From contig CAXXRT010000024.1 of NCBI GenBank assembly GCA_963666945.2, forward strand, positions 1-64,000: 64,000 nucleotides of DNA, read 5' to 3'. How positions within the stretch are numbered: the first letter of the stretch is position 1; each line of letters opens with the position of its first letter. This stretch comes from G963666945 sp963666945 (GTDB lineage: Bacteria > Bacteroidota > Bacteroidia > Bacteroidales > Marinifilaceae). This document shows, in pieces, positions 44,863 through 53,767 of this stretch. Under the pieces are notes generated by a model, which worked only from the letters and a program-made list of their open reading frames with translations, searched no databases and was not told the DNA's origin. The translations under genes were made by a program, and so were the position numbers.

Positions 44863-46485
44863 CTAATCAATATCTTTAGCATTAATAAAATCAATAAATC
44901 TCAATGCAGAATAAAGCAAATTGAATTCCTCCTTGTCCAACTTCTGTCTTCTATTATAAATATCACACATAAAATCACATATTGAATCAAAAAAAGGTTT
45001 ATATCTTACGTAATTCTCATTGAAATTATATCTTAAAAAAGCATCTAGCCTTACTTTATCTCCCGCTATTTTAGAAATAATTTCATGGTTACTTTCTAAT
45101 TTATATGTAAAGCTATTTAGAAAATTATTATCAAAATTGATATTCTTCTCTATAAATTTATTAAACATACTTAACTCTTCATTGTTTTTATTTAAGACAA
45201 AAGAATATGCTTTGCCACTATGTTTTAATATTCTAGATGCAACTCTATTTTTAGGTAAGTTATTTTCATCTATAAACGTATTCTTTTTTATATCTTCAAG
45301 AAGACTAAAAGAATTATTGCGCAATTCATAAAGAGGTGTCTTATAATATCCAACAGAAATACCATATGACATAGATGGCTTTATTATTTGATTTTTCTGG
45401 GACTCTCGGTTTTCGTAATTGTTGATTATAAATAATTCAAAAAGTTCATCAATAGAAGCTATTAATGAAAAAATAGTTTTACCTTTTTCAAAAACAACAG
45501 GGGAGAAAAATAGCATATCATCACCTCCCAAATAAACTGGCACTCCGCCGTATTCAATTATTTTATCAGCAACATGCTTTGAAAAATTAAATAATCTCTC
45601 CGAGAATTGTTTCAACTCTCTATTATCTTTCCCTACTTTCTCAATTATCGCACCAATATTATCTCCATCGGCATGGACAATAGCCATATATTTATGATAC
45701 TGCTTAAATTTATCTCCATAATTTTTCTTAAACTCACCTAAAATAATTTTCTCATCATTATCCTTTTCTATATTATCCTTTATAATATTTTCCCAAAAAG
45801 TTTTACCAGTATCTCCATTCTTTAATTTTATATTCTCACAATGCAACGATTTTGTTGATATTTCAATCAAACTTTCAAACCTTTCTTTAGGTTTATCAAA
45901 AGCACTTTGTAATAGAAAAGATTTCTTTATATTTCCCAAAAACAATTGCAAAGGATTAATATCAATACCATTTATATTTTTATACCCCTTGCCCTCGATA
46001 GAATATATTCTATTCTGACATTCAAAACTATTACAGTAAGCCGACAAGACATTTACAATATTTTCACCCTCTTCAATTTTAATAATACAGGAATATATTT
46101 TAAAAAATGACTTGAAAAATTCAACTACCTCTTGCTTTGTGAAAAATTCCCCCTCATATTTAAATTTTCCAATACATTCATAAACATCAGAAGAAAATTT
46201 ATATACCACCTTACTTATAATTTCATCAACTTTTATAAAATCATCTTCACCATAAGGAGCATACATATATATTCTATCAGGATAAAGACCAGCTCCGTTT
46301 ATATTATTATTAAAGTCTCCTGAGTTTGGCAAAACAACATCTCCCACGGTCTTTAACTCTTCTGTGATATTTTTCATTATATATGAAAACATATAACTGC
46401 TCGCCCAAAGCTCTGAGGTTTTCCTAGCCATTATCAAGCTTTCTACAATGGGACCAATTGAAATGGCTATATATTTATTTAACAT
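44863..46485 (-). CDS. cas10: Type III-B Cas10 (Cmr2), cyclase only, HD domain absent
   Basis: A 540-residue Cas10. It begins directly with the first palm-type domain (KYIAISIGPIVESLIMARKTSELWASSYMFSYI), so the N-terminal HD nuclease of many Cas10 proteins is missing. The second palm has HADGDNIG (Asp273, Asp275) and the GGDD cyclase motif at 320-323. It should sense target RNA and make a nucleotide second messenger, without cutting DNA. Its operon partner is a CorA-like protein; in Bacteroides fragilis such Cas10 enzymes join ATP to S-adenosylmethionine to make SAM-AMP. That product here is an inference from context. Confidence 0.94.
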   Translation of the reverse strand: MLNKYIAISIGPIVESLIMARKTSELWASSYMFSYIMKNITEELKTVGDVVLPNSGDFNNNINGAGLYPDRIYMYAPYGEDDFIKVDEIISKVVYKFSSDVYECIGKFKYEGEFFTKQEVVEFFKSFFKIYSCIIKIEEGENIVNVLSAYCNSFECQNRIYSIEGKGYKNINGIDINPLQLFLGNIKKSFLLQSAFDKPKERFESLIEISTKSLHCENIKLKNGDTGKTFWENIIKDNIEKDNDEKIILGEFKKNYGDKFKQYHKYMAIVHADGDNIGAIIEKVGKDNRELKQFSERLFNFSKHVADKIIEYGGVPVYLGGDDMLFFSPVVFEKGKTIFSLIASIDELFELFIINNYENRESQKNQIIKPSMSYGISVGYYKTPLYELRNNSFSLLEDIKKNTFIDENNLPKNRVASRILKHSGKAYSFVLNKNNEELSMFNKFIEKNINFDNNFLNSFTYKLESNHEIISKIAGDKVRLDAFLRYNFNENYVRYKPFFDSICDFMCDIYNRRQKLDKEEFNLLYSALRFIDFINAKDID

Positions 46486-47290
46486 TTTTCCATTTATTTA
46501 TATTATCCTTATTCAAAAAATCTTGTAATTTAAGGTCTGAATTCCAAATAGAATCATCTTTTATAAAATCCGGTTTCCCCTTAAAAATAGCATAGATATT
46601 ACAATCAAAATACTTAAACATTATCGGTGATGGTTTACGAACAGTTTCTATTGTTTTATAAAAATTATTTTTATTTCCTTCTGAATCTTTATTAACCTTA
46701 TAATCTCTTGCTATTATTGAGAATGCTTTATTATAATTTTCACATCTATCTTTATATTTTAAAACAACACTGCTTTTAAAATGATTCAAACAGTGAGCTT
46801 CAAATTCTTTAACATCTGTATCAACTGTTGCAAACCCACCAAACCCCTTACTCTGTCTTGATCCAAAATTTGTAGACACAAAAAATTCATTTAGATATTT
46901 TTTTATAATACAGATCAATTCTTTATTAAAGGAGAATAATTTAATAGAAATATTTTTACCAGGAATTATCATCTCTTTTACCACATTATTATCATCCATT
47001 TTAGCAGCAAAATATAAGCGATCATAAGGCTCATTTATTTTTTTACATACATCTTTTATATTATTAGGATTAAAAATACTTACATTATAAGCTAAGGCAC
47101 TTGAATTATTTTTATCAATATAAAATTTATTCAATTTATCTGATTTTTCCTCAATCAATTTCTTTATTAAAAACCTATCCAATTTCGGCTTTAATTCTGT
47201 TGCCCTCAACATCGCCCCTTCTTGCTCATATTGAAATTGAATAAGAGGAGTTAATTGTATCATTTCTATTTTAAATTCGTATTCTGACAT
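46475..47290 (-). CDS. cmr1: Type III-B RAMP protein Cmr1
   Basis: A 271-residue RAMP protein. The start EFKIEMIQLTPLIQFQYEQE with GAMLRATELKPKLDRFL and the Gly-rich loop TNFGSRQSKGFGGF agree with Cmr1, the subunit that contacts the 3' end of crRNA or target. It is shorter than archaeal Cmr1 proteins, which have two RAMP domains. It overlaps the cas10 start by 11 bases and starts one base after the CorA-like stop codon. Confidence 0.8.
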   Translation of the reverse strand: MSEYEFKIEMIQLTPLIQFQYEQEGAMLRATELKPKLDRFLIKKLIEEKSDKLNKFYIDKNNSSALAYNVSIFNPNNIKDVCKKINEPYDRLYFAAKMDDNNVVKEMIIPGKNISIKLFSFNKELICIIKKYLNEFFVSTNFGSRQSKGFGGFATVDTDVKEFEAHCLNHFKSSVVLKYKDRCENYNKAFSIIARDYKVNKDSEGNKNNFYKTIETVRKPSPIMFKYFDCNIYAIFKGKPDFIKDDSIWNSDLKLQDFLNKDNINKWKNVK

Positions 47291-47291
47291 A

Positions 47292-48938
47292 TTAATTTTT
47301 TATTATAAACTTTTTAAATAACAATATAGCTAAACAAGAAAATACAACTACAGTCACCAACCCTATCCAGAACGGCCAATATGGGACAGAAGAAAACACA
47401 TATTCAGATATATTACCATTAGTTAACGACATACTATATATTCCAACAACTAGGGCTGGTAAAGCCAAATAAAACATTACCTTTGTCAGTCTACCAACTT
47501 CCTCGGTTTCTAAGGTTTGTTGAATAAGGTTTGTGTAATTATATATATCATTCATTTTTTTCTCAATAGTATCAAGTTCCTGAGGTACTTTCATTGCAGA
47601 TTGCAACATATCGTAAATTTCAATTCCCTGTTCCTGAGCAGTAACCTCTACAAAACACATTTTATTCTTAAATAGCATGAAATAATCATAAAGGTCTCTT
47701 ACCTGTTTTAAATTATTTTCAACATCTTTCATCTTTGTTTTATTCGATTTTTCTTTAAAACTATTAACCACTCTTGCCAACTCCTCTGAATAACTAAGAA
47801 CAGAACCTCTTTGTAAAAGACACAATTCAACCATTTTGTAATACATACTTTGGATATGCTTTATTATAAAATAAGAACTCTTATCATATTCCGAAGTCAA
47901 GCACACAAATGAATATCTCGAAACACCCCACAAAGTTCCGTAATCAATCCATCTGGTATAAGTTGCCTGTTCTATTAAATTTCTTTGCATTTGATAATTT
48001 TGAATACACTTATTTTCTCCATCAACAAAAACATACTTATACCAAAAATCACTCTCCAAATAATTACCGGTCGTATCGTTAGATTTATTTTTAAAGTTAT
48101 CTGCTATATCATTATTTCCATACCAGGAAATAACAAACATCCTATCATCAAGAACTGTGTCAATATACAGATTAGTAAAACCACAGCATAAATCTCTTTT
48201 GTATGATGATACTTTTATTCCGTCAAACAGTTTTTCAATAAACTTAGGTAGTCTAAATGGACCCTTTTCATAATACTCCTTATTTGAATATCTTTCAAAA
48301 TTTTCATAATAATCAGATGATAACGAATTTTCTTCCCCTAACCAAATCGCATCTGGCAATTCTACATTTTTAACGCCGTTTATTGCCTCTTCATTAGAAG
48401 TATTATCTTTATCTTTAGTTAATATAGATGAATCATTCAGAGCCAAAAAAGGTGGAAATAATCTCCTTCCGTATTGATTTATTTTAAGAATATCAACAGC
48501 ATCTTTATGTAAACAATTCCTAAGATGAAACGAAATCACCCCAGTTCCTGTAGAGTATATATTAAGTAAAATACTATCAATTTCAAGATAATATTTCTTA
48601 CCACAATTCAATTTAATACAATAATGCATACCTTCAGGAATATCGTATTCATAGTGCTTAATTAAATCATTTCCAGATTCTGTTTTTTCCTCTATTAATC
48701 TTCCTGACTGTTCATATAATATTTCCCTGACCTGCCTATAAAAAAAATTATACTCATTGTAACAATCCTTATAATCAAGATTAAACGTTCTATCCCTATT
48801 CCATTTCGTTTTCTTTAATTCCTTATCCAAATCAGATAGTCTATATTTTTCAGACATACTGTTTCTTTCAGATTCAGATTTTTTATTTCTTAATATTTCC
48901 CATTTAAAAGGGAATAAAAATATATGATAACTATACAT
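47292..48938 (-). CDS. CorA-like membrane effector of the type III-B operon
   Basis: Up to 548 residues; Met28 (48857) is a possible alternative start. A long cytoplasmic part with a helical stretch at about 390-480 leads to two C-terminal membrane helices (about 487-505 and 522-543), the topology of CorA channels. The family's YGMN loop appears as YSMS-LTNG, so magnesium selectivity is doubtful. It heads the cmr operon, one base before cmr1. In Bacteroides fragilis a CorA protein in this place binds SAM-AMP made by Cas10 and is thought to permeabilise the membrane, causing abortive defence. I infer the same role. Confidence 0.85.
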   Translation of the reverse strand: MYSYHIFLFPFKWEILRNKKSESERNSMSEKYRLSDLDKELKKTKWNRDRTFNLDYKDCYNEYNFFYRQVREILYEQSGRLIEEKTESGNDLIKHYEYDIPEGMHYCIKLNCGKKYYLEIDSILLNIYSTGTGVISFHLRNCLHKDAVDILKINQYGRRLFPPFLALNDSSILTKDKDNTSNEEAINGVKNVELPDAIWLGEENSLSSDYYENFERYSNKEYYEKGPFRLPKFIEKLFDGIKVSSYKRDLCCGFTNLYIDTVLDDRMFVISWYGNNDIADNFKNKSNDTTGNYLESDFWYKYVFVDGENKCIQNYQMQRNLIEQATYTRWIDYGTLWGVSRYSFVCLTSEYDKSSYFIIKHIQSMYYKMVELCLLQRGSVLSYSEELARVVNSFKEKSNKTKMKDVENNLKQVRDLYDYFMLFKNKMCFVEVTAQEQGIEIYDMLQSAMKVPQELDTIEKKMNDIYNYTNLIQQTLETEEVGRLTKVMFYLALPALVVGIYSMSLTNGNISEYVFSSVPYWPFWIGLVTVVVFSCLAILLFKKFIIKN

Positions 48939-49165
48939 AAATTAGTTTTTATTCTCGTAACTATTAACAAATTTCGAATTTACAAATAACTTAATAAAAC
49001 ACACAATTTATATAAACAAATATTATTGTTATATAAAATCCTCAAAATTTCACTATCACAATATTTAACAAAAACACAGATATAAATCCCCCAAGCTTAT
49101 CCCCACAACAGATCCAGAGTATTAACAATGTTTTTACATCATTTGTACTATATTTTTACTATTGA

Positions 49166-49209
49166 GCTAGTAGTAACCTAGTACAAACCTAGTACAAAGC
49201 TAGTACAAA
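49166..49209 (+). repeat. Four tandem 11-bp repeats upstream of the CorA-cmr operon
   Basis: Units GCTAGTAGTAA, CCTAGTACAAA, CCTAGTACAAA and GCTAGTACAAA follow without gaps, and the inverse TTTGTACTA lies at 49142-49150. The 11-bp period places each unit on the same face of the helix. It is in the 350-base gap between the CorA gene and the mpl terminator; the rest of that gap is featureless AT-rich sequence. Confidence 0.75.
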
Positions 49210-49290
49210 TAATGAAGCGGATCCAGGGACAATTAGTTTCAAAAAAGAAGGTATTTTAATGGGAATACTTAACAATAATTCAAAATAAAC

Positions 49291-49331
49291 TAAAAGAGGT
49301 GGCAAAACTTTAAGCTTTGACACCTCTTAAT
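49291..49331 (-). terminator. Rho-independent terminator of mpl
   Basis: On the minus strand AAGAGGTGTCAAA pairs with TTTTGCCACCTCTT (one mismatch), followed by TTTAGTTT. It lies 58 bases after the mpl stop. Confidence 0.8.
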
Positions 49332-49388
49332 TCAAAAAACTATTATTATGCTACAATCGGCTATCACAACCGATACAGAAATAACTTA

Positions 49389-50762
49389 TTATTGTTTTCC
49401 GTCAACTTCGAGTAATTCTTCTGCAAGATCTTTCATATTAAGACCGCTGAAATTCCCGCTACTCATAAGCAAAAGGCTTGTTTTTTTATAATCCTGCAGA
49501 CTAAGAAATTCGACCATCTCCGCACTGTTGGTAAATACCTTCAGATCTTCTTTGCCAAATGCTTCGTGTACCTGCTCTGCTGTTATCGCCTTTAGCTTTT
49601 TATGTGTAACTACCTCGGGATTGAAGTATACGCAGGCTAAGTCGGCCTTGTCCATACTTCCCTTGTAGTGTGGCAGGAATTCTTCTTTAAGACTACTGAA
49701 TGTGTGCAGTTCCATGCAGGCTACCAGTTTTTTGCCCTGGTAACGACTTTTTACGGCCTCAACGGTTGCTTTTAGTTTCGATGGTGAATGGGCAAAGTCA
49801 AGGAATGCATAAGATCCGTTGTTTTCTGCCAACAACTGTAGTCGTTTTGCGGCTCCGCTGAAGGTTGAAATGGATTTATAAAACTGCTGCTTACTTAATC
49901 CCAGCTCCAGACATACCTGCATTGCTGCTGAGATATTCTGAAGGTTGTGCTCCCCGAAAATATTCAGGCCGTATTTCGCCGCCTCATCCAACAAGTATAC
50001 TTTCTCTTCTTCCAAAGTATATGGATGGGTATCGTAGCCTAAACATTCAATATTATTATCAAGAGAAGAAACTATATCTAGTATATTTTCATCGTTTTTA
50101 AAGTATATGAGCTTCCCTCCCTTTTCTATCATTTGGGCAAATATCCTGAACTGGTCGACATACATACCGAACTCGGGAAATACGTTAATATGATCCCAGG
50201 CTATCCCTGTTATTACTGCTATATTGGGATAATAAAGATGAAATTTTGGTCGTAAGTCAATGGGTGAGGAAAGATATTCATCTCCTTCCAGCACAACTAC
50301 AGGAGCCTCATGGGTTAATTTCACCATGGTATCGAATCCTTCCAAATTGGCTCCTACCATATAGTCGAAATCAATGCCATTATCCCTTAATACATGCATA
50401 ACCATGGAGGTTGTGGTTGTCTTGCCATGACTTCCACCTATCACCACCCTTGTCTTATCTTTTGTCTGCTCGTAAATATATTCGGGATAACTGAATATCT
50501 TCATTCCCTTTTTCTGAGCTTCCAGTAATTCCGGATTATCTTTTCTGGCGTGCATTCCCAATATCACTGCATCAATATCGTCTGTTATCTTTTGGGGAAA
50601 CCATCCGTACGATTCGGGAAGTAGTCCACAATCAGCGAGTCTCGAACGCGAGGGTTCGAATATTTCATCATCTGAACCTGTTACCGTAAATCCTTTCTTA
50701 TGAAGTGCAATGGCAAGATTATGCATTGCACTGCCTCCTATAGCTATAAAGTGTATCCTCAT
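49389..50762 (-). CDS. mpl: UDP-N-acetylmuramate:L-alanyl-gamma-D-glutamyl-mDAP ligase (Mpl-like Mur ligase)
   Basis: A 457-residue Mur ligase that recycles cell-wall tripeptide by joining it to UDP-MurNAc. Seen: the N-terminal FIAIGGSAMHNLAIAL Rossmann motif, the ATP-binding GGSHGKTTTTSM, LEGDEY, and the closing GAAKRLQLLAE and LDFAHSPSK segments that distinguish Mpl from MurC. Length is right for Mpl. It is the first chromosomal core gene after the CRISPR and transposon region and is divergent from the MBL-fold gene. Confidence 0.88.
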   Translation of the reverse strand: MRIHFIAIGGSAMHNLAIALHKKGFTVTGSDDEIFEPSRSRLADCGLLPESYGWFPQKITDDIDAVILGMHARKDNPELLEAQKKGMKIFSYPEYIYEQTKDKTRVVIGGSHGKTTTTSMVMHVLRDNGIDFDYMVGANLEGFDTMVKLTHEAPVVVLEGDEYLSSPIDLRPKFHLYYPNIAVITGIAWDHINVFPEFGMYVDQFRIFAQMIEKGGKLIYFKNDENILDIVSSLDNNIECLGYDTHPYTLEEEKVYLLDEAAKYGLNIFGEHNLQNISAAMQVCLELGLSKQQFYKSISTFSGAAKRLQLLAENNGSYAFLDFAHSPSKLKATVEAVKSRYQGKKLVACMELHTFSSLKEEFLPHYKGSMDKADLACVYFNPEVVTHKKLKAITAEQVHEAFGKEDLKVFTNSAEMVEFLSLQDYKKTSLLLMSSGNFSGLNMKDLAEELLEVDGKQ

Positions 50763-50790
50763 CTGTTTTATATAGATATCTGGAACTGCC

Positions 50791-50820
50791 CTTGACAGTC
50801 AAATTTTTATTGTATTTTTG
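50791..50820 (+). promoter_or_regulatory. Bacteroidetes-type promoter for the MBL-fold gene
   Basis: CTTG at 50791-50794 and the -7 box TATTTTTG at 50813-50820, with 18 bases between them, resemble the Bacteroidetes consensus. The MBL-fold gene starts 36 bases downstream. Confidence 0.6.
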
Positions 50821-50855
50821 TCCACGTATTTAAGAATATAAAAGTAATAAACAAT

Positions 50856-51695
50856 ATGCAGATCTTCAATATAGAAACGGGAAATTTTAAATGCGATGGT
50901 GGTGCAATGTTCAGCGTGGTACCTAAGTGTATGTGGGAAAGGAAATACCCTTGCGACGACAACAATATGTGCGACTGCGCCATAAGGAGCATTATTATTG
51001 TGAAAGACGATCGTAAGATACTTGTTGATACGGGCATAGGAAACAAATTTTCTCAGGAAGATCTCCAGAGTTTTCAGGTTTTCGGGGACGATAGTCTTGA
51101 AAAATCTATTGCCTCTGCGGGAATAAGACCTGAAGAAATAACCGATGTTCTTTTCACACACCTCCATTTCGATCATGCAGGGGGTGCTGTAAGATACAAC
51201 GACAAAAAGGAATTGGAGATTGTTTTTCCCAATGCTACTCACTGGGTATCGAAAAGTCAGTTCGACAATCACCAGAATCCCAATATAAGGGAGGCTGATG
51301 CCTATTTCGACAACGATATTATTCCTTTGGTTAAGGCCAATAAACTTAAGTTTGTGGAAGATAATCAGGAGATAATGCCGGGCATTAAGGTTAGATTGTT
51401 CAACGGTCATACCCCGGGACTTGCAATTCCTTTTATTGAATACAACGACAAGACTTTTGTATTTGCGGGTGACTTTATTCCGACTGCTGCAAACATTAAT
51501 CTTAAGTGGATAGCTTCTTACGATATAGAGCCTTTGAAGGCTCTTAAGGAAAAGGGGGAATTCCTGAAAGAGGCTGTGGAAAAAGACTATAAGCTGATAT
51601 TACAGCACGATATTTATACCGAGTGCTGCGGATTAAAGGATACTCCCCGTGGTGCAAAAATTAATGAGATTTTTAAACTATCTGATATAGTATAA
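50856..51695 (+). CDS. MBL-fold metallohydrolase
   Basis: A 279-residue metallo-beta-lactamase-fold hydrolase. The two-metal site is visible: HLHFDH (His102, His104, Asp106, His107), His in NGHTPGL, Asp in FAGDF and His in LQHD. The N-terminal RSIIIVKDDRKILVDTGIG fits the group that includes acyl-homoserine lactonases and lactonase-like enzymes, but the substrate cannot be assigned. It has its own promoter and is followed 41 bases later by a phosphoesterase gene. Confidence 0.88.
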   Translation: MQIFNIETGNFKCDGGAMFSVVPKCMWERKYPCDDNNMCDCAIRSIIIVKDDRKILVDTGIGNKFSQEDLQSFQVFGDDSLEKSIASAGIRPEEITDVLFTHLHFDHAGGAVRYNDKKELEIVFPNATHWVSKSQFDNHQNPNIREADAYFDNDIIPLVKANKLKFVEDNQEIMPGIKVRLFNGHTPGLAIPFIEYNDKTFVFAGDFIPTAANINLKWIASYDIEPLKALKEKGEFLKEAVEKDYKLILQHDIYTECCGLKDTPRGAKINEIFKLSDIV

Positions 51696-51736
51696 CCTAT
51701 AAGACAATTGCTCAAACAGGCAAAAGCGAAAAAACA

Positions 51737-52552
51737 ATGAAAAACAGAATTATAATAATATTATCCTTCATACTTATTACATTCTCCAAATGTGATTATA
51801 TAGAATATCATCCCTATGAGATTCGTTTGGAAGAGGATCACAAAAATCTTAATGAAAAAAATATTTCCAGAATTCAAAAAAATGAAATCAATGATGATGA
51901 TACAATTCGTTTTGTCCTGATGGGTGATACTCACCGTTTTTACGATGAAACAAAAGATTTTGTAAAACACATTAATGAAAGGAACGATATTGATTTTGTC
52001 ATTCATGATGGTGATCTCTCTGACTTTGGAATGAAAAATGAGTTTTTCTGGCTTCACGATCTTATGGAAAAACTAAAATTCCCATATGTCACTGTTATTG
52101 GAAACCACGACATAGTTGGAAATGGTGAAGAATTGTATTTGAAGATGTACGGACCGTGTAATTATTCTTTTATCTATAAAGACATTAAGTTTTTATTCAT
52201 GAATACCAATGCTTTGGAATTTGACTATAGTACACCTGTTCCGGATTTTGCGTGGCTCAAAAGCGAAGTTCTTGACACACTTGAAGTGGAATATAACAGA
52301 TCGGTTGCAGTAATGCATGTTCAACCTGGTGATATCCAATTTAATAATAATATATACGATGTTTTTCCCTACTATCTTCATTCTCTTAAGGGCCTGATGT
52401 TCTGCCTTCACGGTCATGCTCATAGATTCATGATCAATGATTTTTACAATGATGGCATTATATACTACGGTTGCGATACAATGAAAAACAGAAATTATCT
52501 TCTCTATACTATTATTGGGGATAAGTATAGCTATGAAAGGATATACTATTAA
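51737..52552 (+). CDS. Calcineurin-like metallophosphoesterase lipoprotein
   Basis: A 271-residue predicted lipoprotein (signal peptide with TFSKC, Cys19). The dinuclear metal motifs are present: GDTH, HDGDLSDFG, GNHD and GHAHRF, all in the standard order of calcineurin-like phosphoesterases. It would act outside the inner membrane on a phosphate ester that I cannot identify. The next gene begins two bases after its stop. Confidence 0.85.
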   Translation: MKNRIIIILSFILITFSKCDYIEYHPYEIRLEEDHKNLNEKNISRIQKNEINDDDTIRFVLMGDTHRFYDETKDFVKHINERNDIDFVIHDGDLSDFGMKNEFFWLHDLMEKLKFPYVTVIGNHDIVGNGEELYLKMYGPCNYSFIYKDIKFLFMNTNALEFDYSTPVPDFAWLKSEVLDTLEVEYNRSVAVMHVQPGDIQFNNNIYDVFPYYLHSLKGLMFCLHGHAHRFMINDFYNDGIIYYGCDTMKNRNYLLYTIIGDKYSYERIYY

Positions 52553-52554
52553 TT

Positions 52555-53173
52555 ATGAAAGTACTTTTAATTATTATATTGACTATATCAATTGGCCTTA
52601 ACTGTAAGGCTGAAAAAGTTAAGCAGGATAGCTGTAAATCGACCTTTGGTCTTTTCTGCAGTATGATAAAACCAGACCATACAAAGATTCATTATGCCGG
52701 TTCAATGGGACTGATTTCTGTATCTGCCGGATGGGATTACGGTAAAAAGAAGTGGGAGACGGATATTTTCTTAGGTATCCTTCCTAAATATTCGGGATTT
52801 GAAACACAAGCTACATTCACAATAAAACAAACTTTTATTCCCTGGAGAAGACAAGTTAAACCCTAACATTTTATTTGAAGCCCTGACCACCGGTCTCTTT
52901 ATAAATAAAATATTCGATGAAGATTTCTGGGATGAACTGCCAAGGAAATATCCTGAAAATTATTACTGGGGACCAACTAATACAAGGTTCAATATATTCC
53001 TTGGTGAACGAATATCCTTTTATCTTCCTAAGGAATATAAAGTAGAATACATTTCGTTCTATTACGAGATAAACACAAACGATTTGTATTTATTTACTCA
53101 TATACAAAATCCTACTACGATAAGGTTAACTGATATTTTTAAGTTATCTTTCGGCCTTAAACTAAATTTGTAA
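52555..53173 (+). pseudogene. Hypothetical exported protein, frameshifted
   Basis: The first frame codes for a signal peptide and a beta-strand-rich stretch (GSMGLISVSAGWDYGKKKWE, TDIFLGILPKY) and stops at 52866. The +1 frame continues with DKLNPNILFEALTTGLFINK through LSFGLKLNL to 53173, giving a protein of about 205 residues if repaired. The break is near 52843-52850. The repaired product looks like an outer-membrane or periplasmic beta protein of a Bacteroidetes family that I know only as hypothetical. It is translationally close to the phosphoesterase gene. Confidence 0.6.
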
Positions 53174-53193
53174 TAAAAATATATTATTTACCC

Positions 53194-53665
53194 ATGGAAA
53201 AGATTGCTATATTTCCAGGTTCTTTCGACCCGTTTACTGTTGGGCATGAAGAGATTGTGAGAAGAGGACTAAAGCTTTTTGATAAGATAATTATCGGAAT
53301 AGGTAAAAATTCAGGCAAAAACTGCCTTCTTACTATTGAGAAAAGAAAGGAAATAATTAAGAAAGTGTTCGAGGGGAATACTGCTATTGAGGTTGATATC
53401 TACGAAGGGGCTGACTATTCAGTATTGCCAGAAAAAAAGTGCTAAATATCTTTTAAGAGGACTTAGAACTGCATCGGATTTTGAATACGAAAGGGCTATT
53501 GCCCAGATGAATAAAAATCTTGATCATAGCATTGAATCGGTATTTTTATTGACTGCTCCTGAACATACTCCTGTCAATTCCACCATCGTGAGGGATATAT
53601 TTGTTAATGAAGGGGATATCTCGGAATTCCTTCCCTCTAATATAACAATGGATGATTTAAGGTAG
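53194..53665 (+). pseudogene. coaD: Phosphopantetheine adenylyltransferase, frameshifted
   Basis: CoaD makes dephospho-CoA from 4'-phosphopantetheine and ATP and is normally essential. Seen: GSFDPFTVGHEEIV with the TxGH nucleotidyltransferase motif, then after the break YLLRGLRTASDFEYERAIAQ and NSTIVRDI. The frame changes at a run of four G (53407-53410); three G would give GLTIQYCQKKSAKYLLRG and one protein of about 156 residues. Because the gene is essential and the rest is well conserved, a sequence error is the likeliest explanation. Confidence 0.88.
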
Positions 53666-53767
53666 GATATACTTTGGGATAGAAAAAAAAACGCTCAGGT
53701 TGGACAAAAGTCACCTAAGTGTGTTAGTTATTTTTGTAAATTCGGAGAAACAAAAAATTTCAGACAA

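Noticed and set aside
47292..48938. A housekeeping CorA magnesium/cobalt transporter
   Set aside because: The gene is one base from cmr1 in the cmr operon, the YGMN loop is altered, and the long N-terminal region is unlike standard CorA.
53387..53665. Programmed frameshifting in coaD
   Set aside because: The G4 run is no known slippery site, CoaD is not known to be expressed this way, and five neighbouring genes are broken in the same fashion.
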